This document shows, in pieces, positions 10,478-22,051 of a DNA stretch of 64,000 nt. Under the pieces are notes generated by a model. That model saw only the letters and a list, made by a program, of their open reading frames with translations, ran no database searches and was not told the DNA's origin. Each line of letters opens with the position of its first letter. Within the stretch, counting starts at the first letter, position 1. The translations under genes were made by a program, and so were the position numbers. The DNA is from Zopfochytrium polystomum (taxonomy: Eukaryota; Chytridiomycota; Chytridiomycetes; Chytridiales; Chytridiaceae): NCBI GenBank assembly GCA_025765615.1, contig JAIVFJ010000116.1:144435-208434 (forward strand). Direction: 5' to 3'.

Positions 10478-12137
10478 ATGTCGTCGTCGTCTTTCTCGCT
10501 CGTCGTCGTCGGCCAGCTCGAGTCTGCCCTGGTCAGTGGGTAGGGTGCTAACGGTGGGTGGCGGATGCGGGGGTCGGTGAGGAGGAGGAGGAGGAGGAGG
10601 AGGAGGGCCGTGCGAGGAGAGCGAGAGCGGGCAAAAGGGCTGGGTAGGGGGTGGGAATCAACTTTCAGAGTCTTCGCGCCCGACACAAAAGCACCATTCA
10701 ATCCTGCGAGCGCGAGCGCGCTTTCAGCAACCCGAGGGGGGACGGATCATCGCTTACGCCCGACAAACATTCCGCCGCAGTGTTCTTTCCCTTCCAGCAC
10801 CAGTCACGCGCGCCGTTGTCTGCTGTTTTTTCTCAACGGCCGTTCAGCTTCCACGAAACCGTCTACACTATCAGTAACCCTCCAATCTCCCCTCGCAATT
10901 CCGCCACAGTTTCCAGACCACGACAGTCTGTACTGCAAATTCTCGTTCGTGTACGGTCCGGACTGGGTAAGCCCGCCGTGTTTCCCTCGATCGTTCGATT
11001 CTCGCTACCCACCGAAAAAAAAATTGAACCACTCGCACACAAATTCGATGCAGATGGTTGTTTCGGTAAGACTGAAAGCACGTTGCCACATTGATTTTTT
11101 TTTCTTTTTTTTTTCTGTTGCTGGCTAAACGCGGGCGCAACTCACCCCCTTTGGCTAAAAAAAAAAAAATATATATATATATATACAAAAACCAAAAATT
11201 TTAGGGCCTCGAGGACGGCCTCACCCAGATCGCAAAGGCGCCGACGTTCGCAACCTTTAGTCAGTCGATGTACTCGACAGGAACCTTTTCGCGGACGTGC
11301 GTGTGGAACTTTCCCGTCGACGTCGTCTTCAAAACGACAAACCCCTTTGGTGAGGCCAAAAGGGGGAGGTGGGGGAAGCGGGACAGGGCCAAAGTTGAGT
11401 TTGCAAGAAACGGTTTAGCGGACGGACGCTTGCCGCGGCGTGCGTGAGCAAAAGGAGAGAAGTGGGGAGGAACGGAGCGTGCCGGACTTTCGAATGAATG
11501 TGTTGACTGTTGGCTGTTAACTGTTTCCTGGCACTACGCCTTCAAACCCTTTCCTTCCAACCTCCCGCTCAGGCTGGCCCCAGATGATTGTTTGCGTGTA
11601 CGGTCTTGACGAATTCGGTCGGGACGTGGTGCGGGGTTACGGCAGCGTTCGGTTGCCGCTGCAGAGCGGCCGGTGAGAGCCTATCCAAAAGTCTTGACAG
11701 ACATTCAAACTCAACCCTCCTCGCTTAACGCATCCTCCCACCTTCACCCTGCCCTCCCTCCCTCCCTCAAACTTCCAACAGCCACACGCTCTACGTCCCC
11801 ACGTTCGTACCAATCGCAACGTCGCCGCTCAACGGACTGCTCTCTTGGCTCACTGGGCGGCTTCCGGAGTTCCTGGATTCGCGCTTCGTGAGCCACAACA
11901 AGGGACGGGAAGGTGGGTTGTCTCTTTTACATGGTTTCTTTCTTCTAGCGCCCTACTGTACTCCTAACGTGTCTTTCTTTGGTTTGTTCTTCCCGCCTGG
12001 CTTTGCCCACCACTCGGCGTTGACTGCCAGTGACTCGCGTCCGCAGCCAAGGCACGATAAAGATCCAGCTTAGCGTGGCGACAAAGGGGATGGATGCGTT
12101 TGGGCTGCAGATTGGGCCGTCTACGCCTCCGTCCTGA
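10478..12137 (+). CDS. B9D1: B9 domain-containing protein 1, ciliary transition zone
   Basis: Exons 10478-10531, 10910-10966, 11054-11065, 11205-11349, 11573-11672, 11782-11912 and 12031-12137 give a B9 (C2-like) domain protein. Hallmarks: VGQLESA at the start, [65 protein letters not shown] and [18 protein letters not shown]9D1 works with B9D2 and MKS1 in the MKS module that gates the transition zone of cilia and flagella. It is therefore expected only in organisms with a flagellated stage. Exon 3 is only 12 nt (four codons), sitting where animal B9D1 has a variable tetrapeptide before GLE-G. The first intron is about 380 bp, long for this genome. Confidence 0.92.
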
Positions 12138-12410
12138 CAGGAAGTCGGTGGTAATCGGAGCCATGTGCGGGGGCGGCGGGCTTTCTCTGATAGTTCTGTT
12201 TGTTTTTTGCTTTCTTTATATATTCTCGTGTAGCCCAATCCCATGGGAGGGAGAAAAAGGACAGAAGGATGGGATAAACCTTTGCGATGAGTGGCTGTGC
12301 TTTGATGTGGTGAGTTTCATGTTCGAGTTGGACGTGAATGCGTGAGTGAAGGTGTGACAGCCTCTGTGTTGCCCGGGCGAGTGCCTCTCGAGACTTCTTC
12401 ACAGGGACTA

Positions 12411-13284
12411 TCAGCCAAGCGGTTTGAGAAGGCCGGCAAAGCTGGTTTCGGGGCAGGTACGGTGCAGAAACCGTAAGAAATGAGCAGCGAAAGAAACAAG
12501 CGCCTCACGGGGCCCCGACTGCGGTTCTCCTCCGTCTTCCCTTCCCTTCCTCGCATACTCACGCGTTGTCGACAAACGCTTCCAAAGTGATCCGATCCTG
12601 GTCGGCGCCGATCGGCGTCGCGTTAAACTTTGAAACGCCAATGTCCTCCATGGCTTTTTCCCCGGAGGTGTTGGGTGCGGTGGGATGGGGTTAAGAAGTG
12701 GTGTGCGAATGTAGGTCGGGAGGATTCCGTGGCAAATTGTTAATCGACGCAACTCGTTATTCCATTCGAGACGGCAGCCCCCCCCCCCCCTTCCTCCGTA
12801 CCTGCGGCGTACTGTGCCATGCTAATGTAACCTCTTCCCGTCACGTCAAATATACGGAACACGGCGACCAAGTTCTCCTTGGTAAACAAGCTGAGGGACT
12901 GGTTTCGGGCCTGGGGCGGTTTTCGAGTTTGAAAAATGAAGGACCCGTTTGGGGGGCCGTTCTTGAAGGCAAAAGCATAAGGAACTCTACCCGCGCGGAC
13001 TTGATCTCCTCCAGCTTTTTGACGAGCAGGGCTTTTGGGTCGGCTGTGAGGAGGAGCAAACAAAATGTTTCTCTCTCAGTGAGAACAAGCAATCGCGAAA
13101 GGAAGCGCGACGACGACGACGCAAAAGAATCGCCCGTCTTCAGGCCGCTCTCGCGTTCTCGGGCCGCAGACTCACCCGGTCGCTGGTGAACGAGCACCGT
13201 CATGAGCTGCTGCATGACGTGTTCGAGTTTGTGCTTCTCGAGGTACGCCTTGGCCTCTTCCGCGTGCGATGCTGTCCGGTTCAT
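12411..13284 (-). CDS. EFCAB10: EFCAB10-like ciliary protein (RIIa-like dimerisation plus EF-hand-like)
   Basis: Five exons (13176-13284, 12991-13043, 12802-12910, 12563-12653, 12411-12441) join in frame to 130 residues. The N-terminal AEEAKAYLEKHKLEHVMQQL and LMTVLVHQRP followed by ADPKALLVKKLEEIK resemble the RIIa dimerisation/docking helix pair. Then comes ENLVAVFRIFDVTGRGYIS, an EF-hand-like helix-loop lacking the full acidic ligand set, and a second partial one at GADQDRITLEAFV. This order and size match EFCAB10, a small protein associated with axonemes and radial-spoke-type docking. It sits tail to tail with B9D1, 273 bp apart. The last exon encodes only ten residues, so that junction is the least certain. 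Confidence 0.75.
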
Positions 13285-15211
13285 TTGTTTTTCGCTGGTT
13301 TTCTTTTTTTTTTTTTCCTCTCAGAATTGTCCGATATATATTAATATTCACTGCAAGCATATTATACACAAGAGTATTTAGGAAAGCGAGCAAATTGAGG
13401 GAAGGGCAAACACTCGCCGCGCATTTACAGGCATTTGGCTGTTGCAGTAAATCATACTCTCTTAGCGATCGTCAATAATTGCCAGAGTGTAGTGCCAGAC
13501 TGGCAGTTCCAGCCGCTGAGATCTTCATACTGTGGGATGAGCTGAAACAGTTTAATGTTCAGACCACTTTTGAGCTCTCCTATGAGCACAACGACAATGC
13601 ATCACATTAATGTTCAACCTTCAAAGCATAACATTCTCAGCACAGGCCCCAGAATTGTGAGAGGATTCCAAATGTGCAAGGAACACTGCAGGACGACTGG
13701 CAAGAACTGAGATGCTGTGCTGGCATTGACGTTTTTGTGGGAGTCTGTGATTGGCTTGTCTTGTCCGCCGGACCCCCACCTCCAATTTTGGTTATGACTT
13801 GGGTTCAACTTCTACTGGTTGCTGCAGCAAGGAGCAGGTGTGAATTGTCAGACTGTGGGCACCATTGGCATCGCTGAATGGACACTTGGATTGGTTCTGC
13901 ATGTTGGTGCTCGCTGGTTTAGCAGGCACCAGCAGTTAGCATTCCAGTGTGACGTCATCTGCATCCAAGTCTTTATGCTTTGACATTGTGATGTGGCTTC
14001 TGCAATGAGAAGTGAAAAAGGATGCAGATTGCAGAGACTGAGGGCTACTGGAGGGGCACCTTGATGTCGTGAAGTGCTTGCTGAAGCATGGAGCAAAGGT
14101 GGATGCTAAAACTGCGGACATTGGGGCTTGGGCAAGGTGACTCCACCTTGGCTCACGCCACAGGATCGACACTTGGATGTATGTTGTGATGTGGTTGCTG
14201 CAGTGCGAAGAGGAAATGTGGATACTGAGTAAGGCGAAGGTTTTGACCGCTATCCTAGCGCAAACCTGGATTTTCCAAGTTGGGATAGAGGGGAATTTTC
14301 AATATTGGAGTGGGTTAGGTTCAGGATAGGATAAGCTTTGAAAAATTTCTGTCGGTTAAGCTGAGGTTAAAAACAGGGATAGAATAGGAAAGATCCAGTT
14401 AAGTTGATTGGGTTAGTACAGAAAGCTCTCTAACTAAGCAATTGATTGCATGTTTTTGTGAATTTTAGATTGGCTGGGTTTGAGTGCTTTCATCCTAACC
14501 CAATCTCACGTATCTCGAAATTATAGTCCCCGACTGCCCTGCGCCAACCAAGAGGATGAACATTCCACCCACAGCGTTAGCCCCGAGCTTGGGTCAGGGC
14601 CCTGACCGTGCGGAGACTAACTTCATCGTAGCCCTTCGTGGCCCACCACACTACGTTTATTTGCACGCACATTGTGGCCTGCCACGCCGAGCCTTAATGC
14701 TGAGACTGTTGATATGATTACTCCACTCGACCGTGCACCAGAGAATGTACACTTCGATGTTGTGAAGTGCTGAAGTGGAGGCCGCTCCAGCTCCACTATG
14801 CACCCAAGGCTGTCTACATGGATGGTGTGGAGTGGTTACTGCTCCAAGATAAGCCATGAATGATTCTCATTGTTTTCTTTGGAATATCTACAACCTCGAC
14901 GAGGGTTCTCAACTGTGAGTGGGGTTATTAACGGAAACAGAATGAGGGCGGGCGACGGTTGACAGCTGGGAGGTGCAGCAGGCTACTTTTTTCCGACTGG
15001 TTGGTGTTACTATCTTGGATGCAACCGCAGCCAATGTCGCGGGGAAGGGAAGGTCATATTGTCTGGTGGTTTATTATCAATTGAAAGCGAGACGGGGGAG
15101 TTGGCAAGCAAAGAGAAAGCAAAGCTTTGTAACGTGCAAGTGCCAGCGCGCAAAATAAAAATAAAGAAAAGGAAGTGCAAAAAAGGGAGTGGTCTCGCCC
15201 TTAGTTTTCCG
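13285..15211. other. gene-poor interval containing ankyrin relics
   Basis: About 1.9 kb without an intact gene between the EFCAB10-like start and the stop of the acidic-protein gene. It is visibly less GC-rich than its surroundings. It contains a decayed ankyrin-repeat segment (separate entry) and a GGTTAG/GGATAG-rich patch near 14260-14420. The part after 14870 shows no coding signal I trust. Confidence 0.6.
13640..14870 (+). pseudogene. decayed ankyrin-repeat coding sequence
   Basis: On the plus strand several ankyrin-like fragments appear in shifting frames separated by stops. Near 13858 there is APLASLNGHLDWF; near 13965, CFDIVMWLLQ; at about 14055-14110, EGHLDVVKCLLKHGAKVDAK, a near-perfect ankyrin helix pair and loop; near 14165, HLDVCCDVV; near 14720-14770, DMITPLDRAPENVHFDVVKC followed by a stop. 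Spacing is roughly repeat-like, but no reading frame connects them. I read this as the remains of an ankyrin-repeat gene; such genes are often expanded in zoosporic fungi. It could also be a fragment carried by an old transposed copy. Confidence 0.6.
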
Positions 15212-16405
15212 TCACGACGCCTTGGCAGCTCCCATCAACTGTTTATTGCCAAACAAGTGTCAGAACAGGCGGCAACTGGATGGCTATGTGGAGCATACCT
15301 CTTGCAGTCGAGCGGTGAGATCTACTACTTCGGCCGCGGAGGGGATCTCTTTTCCGTCTCGCAGGCGAATAGCGTCTTTGCTTGGAAGCCGCACTTTCGA
15401 TGCATTAACCACAATGTCTTTTACCTATTCCACGAAGAAGGTCGGGTCAGGAGGTGCCTCGTTTTTTCTTAGGGAATGGAGCAGATCGTCCCTACCTCCT
15501 CCTCATCGAGGTCTTCGTCAGCACCGTGCTCATCTTCATTACCATCGTCCTCCTCTTCTTCGTCGTCTTCATCATCTTCTTCTGCCTCTGGGGTTTCTTG
15601 GTAATCTTCATCTGGACGAACAATAAGTTGAAAATACTTCGCATGCGAAACAACTTACCCTGTTCGTCGTCGGAGTCGGCGATATCGTGAATTGTCACAT
15701 CACGGTAGTCGCCTACCGCCGTCGTCGAGCCCGACCGCAGAACACGACCCTTCAGGAGGGAAGCAGCTTGTTTGTATAGATCGGACACCTGCAAAATGTC
15801 CGGTTAGATCCATCCACATATTCAGTATGGCTTCGGCTTCAGTCATTACCTCCTTGTCGTCCAAATCGTCCTGCCCGCACAAAAGAGAGGAAGATGCCGA
15901 GTTCAGCCAATGAAGCAACAAACCAGAGGCAAGTTGCAGGTTTACCGTTTCGTCAACGTCTTCGTCCGATTCATCCTCGTCCCTGGCGTCTTTAGCGTCG
16001 ACCTCGTCGGCCTCTTCGTCAACGTCAGCCTCTTCAATCTCTGCGTCGCCGTCATCGTCAACGTAGTCTCCGTCCTCGGCGTCATCCTCCTGAAACAGAA
16101 ACGTGGAACGGGGTCAGATTGCGTCGTGGCGTCGAGCAGGTCAAAATGGGGGCAGCTGTTTCGGTGTTCGTTGGTGCTCGTCCGGCGGGCAACTTGGCAC
16201 TGGCCACGCTTTAACACACACATCCGCACACGCACACACACGCACGCACACACACACGTACCGGAAGGTCGGTGGCCATCAAAACGCTGGTCGACCAGAG
16301 CGATCCTTTTTGGGGTCCGTGCTCGTGCTCGGCGGCGGCGGCGGCGCTGCTCTGCATGGCCGCCGAGTCGGCGGCATGCATCGAGACTGAGGCATCGCCC
16401 ATCAT
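15212..16405 (-). CDS. acidic protein of unknown function
   Basis: Exons 16262-16405, 15946-16089, 15850-15870, 15659-15788, 15496-15611, 15299-15424 and 15212-15238 read through in frame, about 235 residues. I do not recognise a family. The N-terminus is Ala/Ser-rich. Two strongly acidic blocks (Asp/Glu runs encoded near 15960-16085 and 15500-15600) flank a mixed segment, VSDLYKQAASLLKGRVLR then YRDVTIHDIADSDDEQ. A final basic-hydrophobic helix reads IPSAAEVVDLTARLQE. The pattern of acidic tails around a short helical core is seen in histone chaperones and other nuclear proteins, but that is only an analogy. One exon (15850-15870) is just 21 nt and may be misassigned. Confidence 0.5.
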
Positions 16406-16712
16406 CGTGTCGCGAGGTAGAATCGAACGGGAAGGAGAGGGAGCGGCGAACAGTGGGGGGGGGAGGGCGTCCGCGGGTCGTCGGAACAGGAAGTCGGGGG
16501 GGCCGTGAGGGAAGTTTGTGGGGGAAGGCGGGTGGAGCGTGCCAGTAAGTCTTTTTTGTGGTTTGCGTTGTTGTTTTTTTTTATTTTTATGCCTGTCCTA
16601 TGTCTGGTTGTTCTCACGGTCGGACGAGCTGGACCTGTCCAGGTCCGAAGCCCAGCACCGTACTTGTCAAGTATTAAAAGACCTGGTGGCAGTACCCAAA
16701 GCACCCTTCACA
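16406..16712. other. intergenic between PRP40 stop and acidic-gene start
   Basis: About 310 bp holding the promoter side of the acidic-protein gene and the 3' UTR of PRP40. No open frame of note, and no repeat apart from a short T-run near 16576. Confidence 0.5.
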
Positions 16713-19560
16713 TTAGACTCTGCGTTTGTGACCGCGCTCCTCCTCACTCGCGTCCCGGCTTCTTGACGAGTCTCGCCTGTGCCGCCTGCGCTCGCGGTCG
16801 CGGTCGCGCCCCCGCTCGTCCCTCTCCCGCGAATCTCGATCGTCTCGGTGGCGCCGCTTTCGGCGGCTGTTTCCTTCCTCCTCGGAGTTCGACCCGGACT
16901 CATCTCCCTTCTCTCCCTTGTCCTGCTCGTCGTCAGTCCGGTGATGGGCGCAATGAAAGAAAAAGTAGCAAATTAGTAACGATTTTGTGTGAGTTTTCCT
17001 GCGAATTCTCGTAAGATTACCTTTTGGTTAGCTTTTGCTGCTAAACGTTGAACAAACTTCTCAAACGTTTGGATGCGCTGCTCAGCTTCAAGATCCTCGT
17101 ACTCTGGCAAGTTTTCGACGAGTGGTTGCACCTGGACGCCGTGAGAGAGAAAAAAAAAAAGGTGAGAAACGGGAAGGCAGATAGTCGCACATTTCAATAC
17201 TTCTGTCCATTGCGTCGAAGATGTTATGGGAGGTACTAGTTTCTTCAGCACGTACTTGAACGCGTCGGTTTTTTTGCGAAGTCGTTTTTCCTGTTTTCGG
17301 CGCTCTTCTTTCTGTTTTGCAAGAGCCTTGTTCATGAACTGAAACATTCGTTAGTGCTACGTTCTTCCACGCGAAACGGAATTCTGGCCACCTCGTCAAA
17401 AACTTGCTTCAACGTAACTTTCGAAAACGGACACGGACGGCCACGGAAAGAAGACAGGAATTCATCCAAAAAGTCTTCAAACGGAGTTTCGATAGTAACT
17501 ACAAGGCCGATGCTCTGCTTCCGGAGGCAAGTAGCAGTGGACCAGTGCCCAGTTTTCAACCCGAAAAATCGAATTTCAGTATTGCACGTGGGTGAGGTGG
17601 TGGTAGAGAAACAGGAAAAATGGACGGCAGCAGTTTGTAAGTCCTCACCCGCACAGCATCCAAAATCGCCTTACGTTCACCCTGATACCGATAGTCCAGC
17701 TCTGCGACCAAGTCCCAAAACAGTTCGAGAGGTGTCGAGCCCGGTTGGCCGAGCAGTCGCAGATAGGCTGGGTTTTTTGCGAAAAGAGGATACACGTCTT
17801 TCCATTTCGCACCAGCATGAATGGGTGGGATCCACACATCCGCGGACGCCGCGTTCTCCTCCTTCTCCGGCGGAATAGCCGCTAGTGATTCCAGAAGCGC
17901 TCGGAAGGCATCGCGATTTTTGCGTTCCTCTCGCCGCTGCGCTGCGAGTTCTCGCGACCGCTGTTCCTGGTATTGCGCGTCTAAAGCTTTCATGTGGTCC
18001 TCGAAAACAGTGAGGGCGTCCATCGGTTCTGGCATCATCGTCGCAGGATCATCTTCCTTTCCATCCGGCCGGGGCGGTGGCTGCATATCCGGATGAGCAA
18101 GGCAAATGGCCCTCGCATCGCGCCATGACGTCTCGACGTTAATTGACGGCGAAGACTTCAAAACGTGCCGAAGGCGGTCCATGCTCTCTTTCCTTCGAAT
18201 TCGCTGGTCCTCCTTGATGAAAATTCAGCATATTTTGTTGTCGAGCGATAAATCCTCTGCCGCAACAGTACCTTTTCCCTCGCGCGAGTCTCATCAATAA
18301 ACTCTTCAAACATCTCCATCTTGAACTTCTCCTCCAGTGACATAAAGAAGGGGTCCGACCCAAGCTCTTGCACGACTCGTCTATATTTGGTCCATCCGTT
18401 CATACCTGGGATGGCAAGAAGAAGGCGGCGGTACTCGGATCGTTCCCGCTCGAACTTGGCACGCTCCGCCTCCTGAGAAATGCCCGCGGGGTCAATCGAT
18501 CGGGGAAAAAAAGGAAAGCAGAAAAAGTCGTCCTAATGACGCCAAAAACTTACTCGCTCTTCCCTTCGCTTCTCATCAATGAAATCCTGAAACGCCTGCT
18601 GCCGTTCCGCGAGTGTTTTCAAGGCGCGGTACATCGGCTTTCTTATAACAGCCCGCATCGTCTGCTCCCACGTCCAGTCCGACTGAACGCCGGCCTCGAT
18701 CAGAACTTCCTTGAACGCAGCTGTGGCTTCCTCTTTTGTTTCGAAGGACGGAACAAACTCGGGCAGCGGCGTCTCCTTTGGTAAAATCGGCGTTGACGAC
18801 ATTGGATTTGTTGGCAAGGAGAATGTTCCCACCGGTGGGGCCGGGGTTGGGGGCAATGGATGCTGCACGGATGGGCCGGGCGGGAGGGGCAGTGGATGCG
18901 CGGGATTTGCGGTAGGCTTGTCGAATCGGTCCATGATTTCCTTGTACTCCGCGGGCATTTCCCACACGGTTGCCTTGGTCACTTCAAGCGACACGAAAAC
19001 AAAAGCGACAATCAGAGGAGGCTAATGGAACTGTCAATACCAACCCTTGTTGCTGAAATACCGCTTTCCTGATTCTGTCTTGTATTCCTTCCAATCGCAC
19101 GCAGCGAGCGCTCTCTGAATGTCGGTTAGGGCTTTTCGGCACGGATAGGCAGCAACAACGCACCTCCAGCGGTGTTTTCAGCTCATCTGGCTTTTCCCAA
19201 GTAGAAGTTCCCGTGATCGAGTTGAAATAATAAACTTTGCCATCTGATTGCGTGTGAGCGATCCAGGGTGAATTCTGCTAGTACTTTGTGTGAGTCTATG
19301 AAAATCCCTCAAAGGTGTGCTCTCAACGTTGCCAAACGACCCCAATCAAAAAGGAATCTGGAGGCGGGACTGCGGGGATCGACACAGTTCACGGGTGGGT
19401 GAGATCGTCCACCATTCGTTCAACAGCCGGCGCCCGATCTCCTGGTTGCAACTCTCTACAGATTAACGATGAAGCTGCTTTGGCTCAGCCAGTCGTCACC
19501 GAGTGACGTGGGCGATGGGTGGGCTCCTCAACAGTTTGTACCTACCGCCAACATTGCCAT
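16713..19560 (-). CDS. PRP40: pre-mRNA-processing factor PRP40 (WW and FF domains)
   Basis: A U1 snRNP protein that bridges the 5' splice site and the branch point. A five-codon first exon (MAMLA, 19546-19560) leads to WW1 at about 19180-19277 (KVYYFNSITGTSTWEKP). WW2 follows across an intron (GKRYFSNKVTKATVWEMP). After a Pro-rich linker there are tandem FF domains: EEATAAFKEVLIEAGVQSDW (near 18700), then blocks near 18300 and 18150 (SWRDARAICLAHPDM), 17830 (AKWKDVYPLF), 17450 and 17220. The C-terminus is a long Arg/Asp/Ser-rich tail of RD/RE/SR type ending HKRRV, a feature of the animal/fungal PRPF40 group. The first Met is chosen because yeast Prp40 also begins almost directly with WW1. Confidence 0.88.
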
Positions 19561-19631
19561 GTCAAGCAGTAAAAAAAATCGAGATGTTTTTCGAGATATT
19601 TTTCGTGCCAACGAGCTGCGACCCATCTACA

Positions 19632-22051
19632 TCACATAACGGAACAGTCCCCATTGCTGGCGTCCCCGTCCTTCCTCCAGTCGCCCTTGCGACTTTTATC
19701 CTGCGCCTGTTGTGCGTAACCCTTCAATTCCTTCAGACGCTGGATGGCGCGCTTGTTCCCCTGCCCTGCAGCTCGAAGGTACCACCTCCTGGCGTCATCC
19801 ACATCAGCCCTTACACCAACTCCGTGCTCCACATAATATCCAACAGCATATTCGGCTTTTGCCAATCCCTTATCCGCGGCCTTTCGAGCCCACAGGTACG
19901 CCTCCGTGTCGGACTGACGTAGAACTCCATCGGCTCCAGTCAGGTACCATCCCGACAGAGCCAGCTCGGCTTCAGGATCGCCCTGTTCGGCAGCACGCGT
20001 GTACCAGGCGATTGATCTCCGTGGGTCTACCGGAAGCCCCAAATGCCCGTACTCGTAGCAGAGACCCAGCTTGTACTGCGATGGGCTGTAACCCAGCTGG
20101 GCCGCCTTGAGGAACAAGTCATGCGCGTATTGAGGATCCTACGAAATTGGTACGTTGGTCAGAGCTGGGGAGAAATGCATTGGTCATTACCGGTAGAATA
20201 CTGCCGTTCGAGTCACCTTTCCCTTCGTAAAGGACTCCCAATTCGTGCAACGCATGGGGGGTTGTCGCGTCGGCTTGATTTGCCGCTCGCTTCAACCAAG
20301 TAACACCCTCCCGCGGATTCTTCGCTACGTTTAGTAGGCCGCCCAGCAAAACCATCCCGTATTTGTACATAGCTGCGGTGTCGCTCAATGTCGCGGCTTT
20401 GCGGTAGAACTGCACCGCGCGTGCGTGATCGCGTTTCGTGCCAGCACCAACTTCGTAGCACACGGCGCTTCGATAGGTAGCTCCAGGATGGTTCTGCTTC
20501 GAAGCTTGCAAGTACAAGCCAAACGCTTTGTCATGATCGACCGTTAGACCCAGGGATCCGTTTCCATAGCATTCCGCTAAGAAGAACATGGCCTCTGGGT
20601 AGGCACCTCGCCCGCCTCCCGGAGCTGCCAGCTTCTTTATCCATCTTAAGCTTTCTTGATGTAAAAGATCCTGATTGCGTTTCACTTTCTTCGGGTCTGG
20701 GTCCGATTCTACCAGCTCTGTTCCCACACATAATGGCATTAGGAACGATGAAAACGGAAATCCATTGAAGGGCTAGTTTACCTTCTGCAGCGACAATAAG
20801 CTGCTTCGCGAAGGTAAGCTGAAACTCAGGGTCGTTGCTAACTTTTGCTCTTTGTCTCATGGAGTCTAAGGACTCCCCGTCGGCTGTCGCTCCATCCGAA
20901 TACCACTGACCTTCGCCTGGATTGCTGTCAAACCCACCCGTGCGACCTGATCTTACCGATGCCGCGTCAAAATCAGGAGCGGCAAGCGTAGGAAATGAGT
21001 TCACTCGGGCAACAGTGGGCGGTGGAGGACCAGGGTGCATCGGTCGAATCATCCCAGGAAAGGCAGGATAGGGTGAAGCACCGATGGGAAACCCTGGCGG
21101 AGGGGGAGGCGGCGCTCCAGGACCAGCTGGGAACGCCGTCCCCGGAGGAGGAGCAGGGCGCATCATCATAGCACCTGGTGGGAACTGAAAGCCCGGTGGA
21201 GGCGGAGGAGGAGGCGGAAGGGGGTTCCCGCCGCCAACAGAATTGAACGACGCGACACTGTTGCGCTCAGACCCGCTCTGTAATCCGGTAAGCTCAGGAG
21301 TAGCACCAATGGAGTTTGGTCGTCCGTCCGACGATGCCATGGAGGTCACAGAGCTGCGCATATCTCCGGACCCCTTCAGCGAGAGGCCGGAAAGTGATAC
21401 TTCCACGTTTTCCTTGTTGGAGGAGTCGTCGTCTGGATGGTTAGGAGCATCCCCAGCCTGGGGATCGCTGCCGGCACTGTGGTTGTCTTCAATGTCGCTG
21501 TGTGAGGTGAAGGGGTGCCCATTCGAAACAGATCCTTCCCCAACCGATCCTCGTCGGGTAGTTGTCGCTGGAGGCAAGAATCCGCCAGGCGGGGGTGGGC
21601 CAAGTGGGGGCCGGCCCATCATCCATGGTGGCGGCGGCGGCGCGCCCATCATCATGTGAGGACGAGGAGGGGGTTGCCCTCTAATCAAAGTTGGCGGCAT
21701 GAAAGGCATCATCTGCGGTGGCGGCATGGGGCGCATCATCATGCCGGGTGGCGGGGCAGGCATTCCAGGCATGAAGTGAGGAGGAGGGGGAGGGGGAAGG
21801 GGCCGCATCACCGCCCCTTGGAGACTTGGCGACATATTGGGCGAGGAGCGGGTGATCGATAGCGGTGGGCCTCCCATTTGTGGCGGGGGCATCGGCATCG
21901 GTCGGTACGGTGGAAACCCAGGCTGCCCGGGCATATACTGCATTTGCTGAGCGTATGGGGAAGGGGATGACGACCTTGGAGGCTCGCCTCCGCGGCTGCC
22001 ATCCGATCCCGATCCAATCCAGTGTGGTGGTGGAGCGCCGACAGACGACAT
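19632..22051 (-). CDS. SKT5: Sel1-repeat chitin synthase activator, Skt5/Chs4-like, CaaX-terminated
   Basis: Three exons (20782-22051, 20191-20717, 19632-20138) give 767 residues in frame. The first ~400 residues are Pro/Met/Gly-rich and disordered. Then comes the Skt5-type opening DPEFQLTFAKQLIVAAE, followed by about seven Sel1 (TPR-like) repeats such as PEAMFFLAECYGNG, HPGATYRSAVCYEVGAG, PSQYKLGLCYEYGHLG and AKAEYAVGYYVEHGVG. The protein ends CSVM, a CaaX prenylation box, as in yeast Skt5. Family members bring chitin synthase to sites of wall growth at the plasma membrane. The ATG at 22051 is the first in frame. No kinase or enzymatic domain is present. Confidence 0.85.

Noticed and set aside
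15059..15472. Plus-strand frame starting MSGGLLSIESETGELAS
   Set aside because: It overlaps spliced minus-strand exons of the acidic protein gene and has no recognisable domain.
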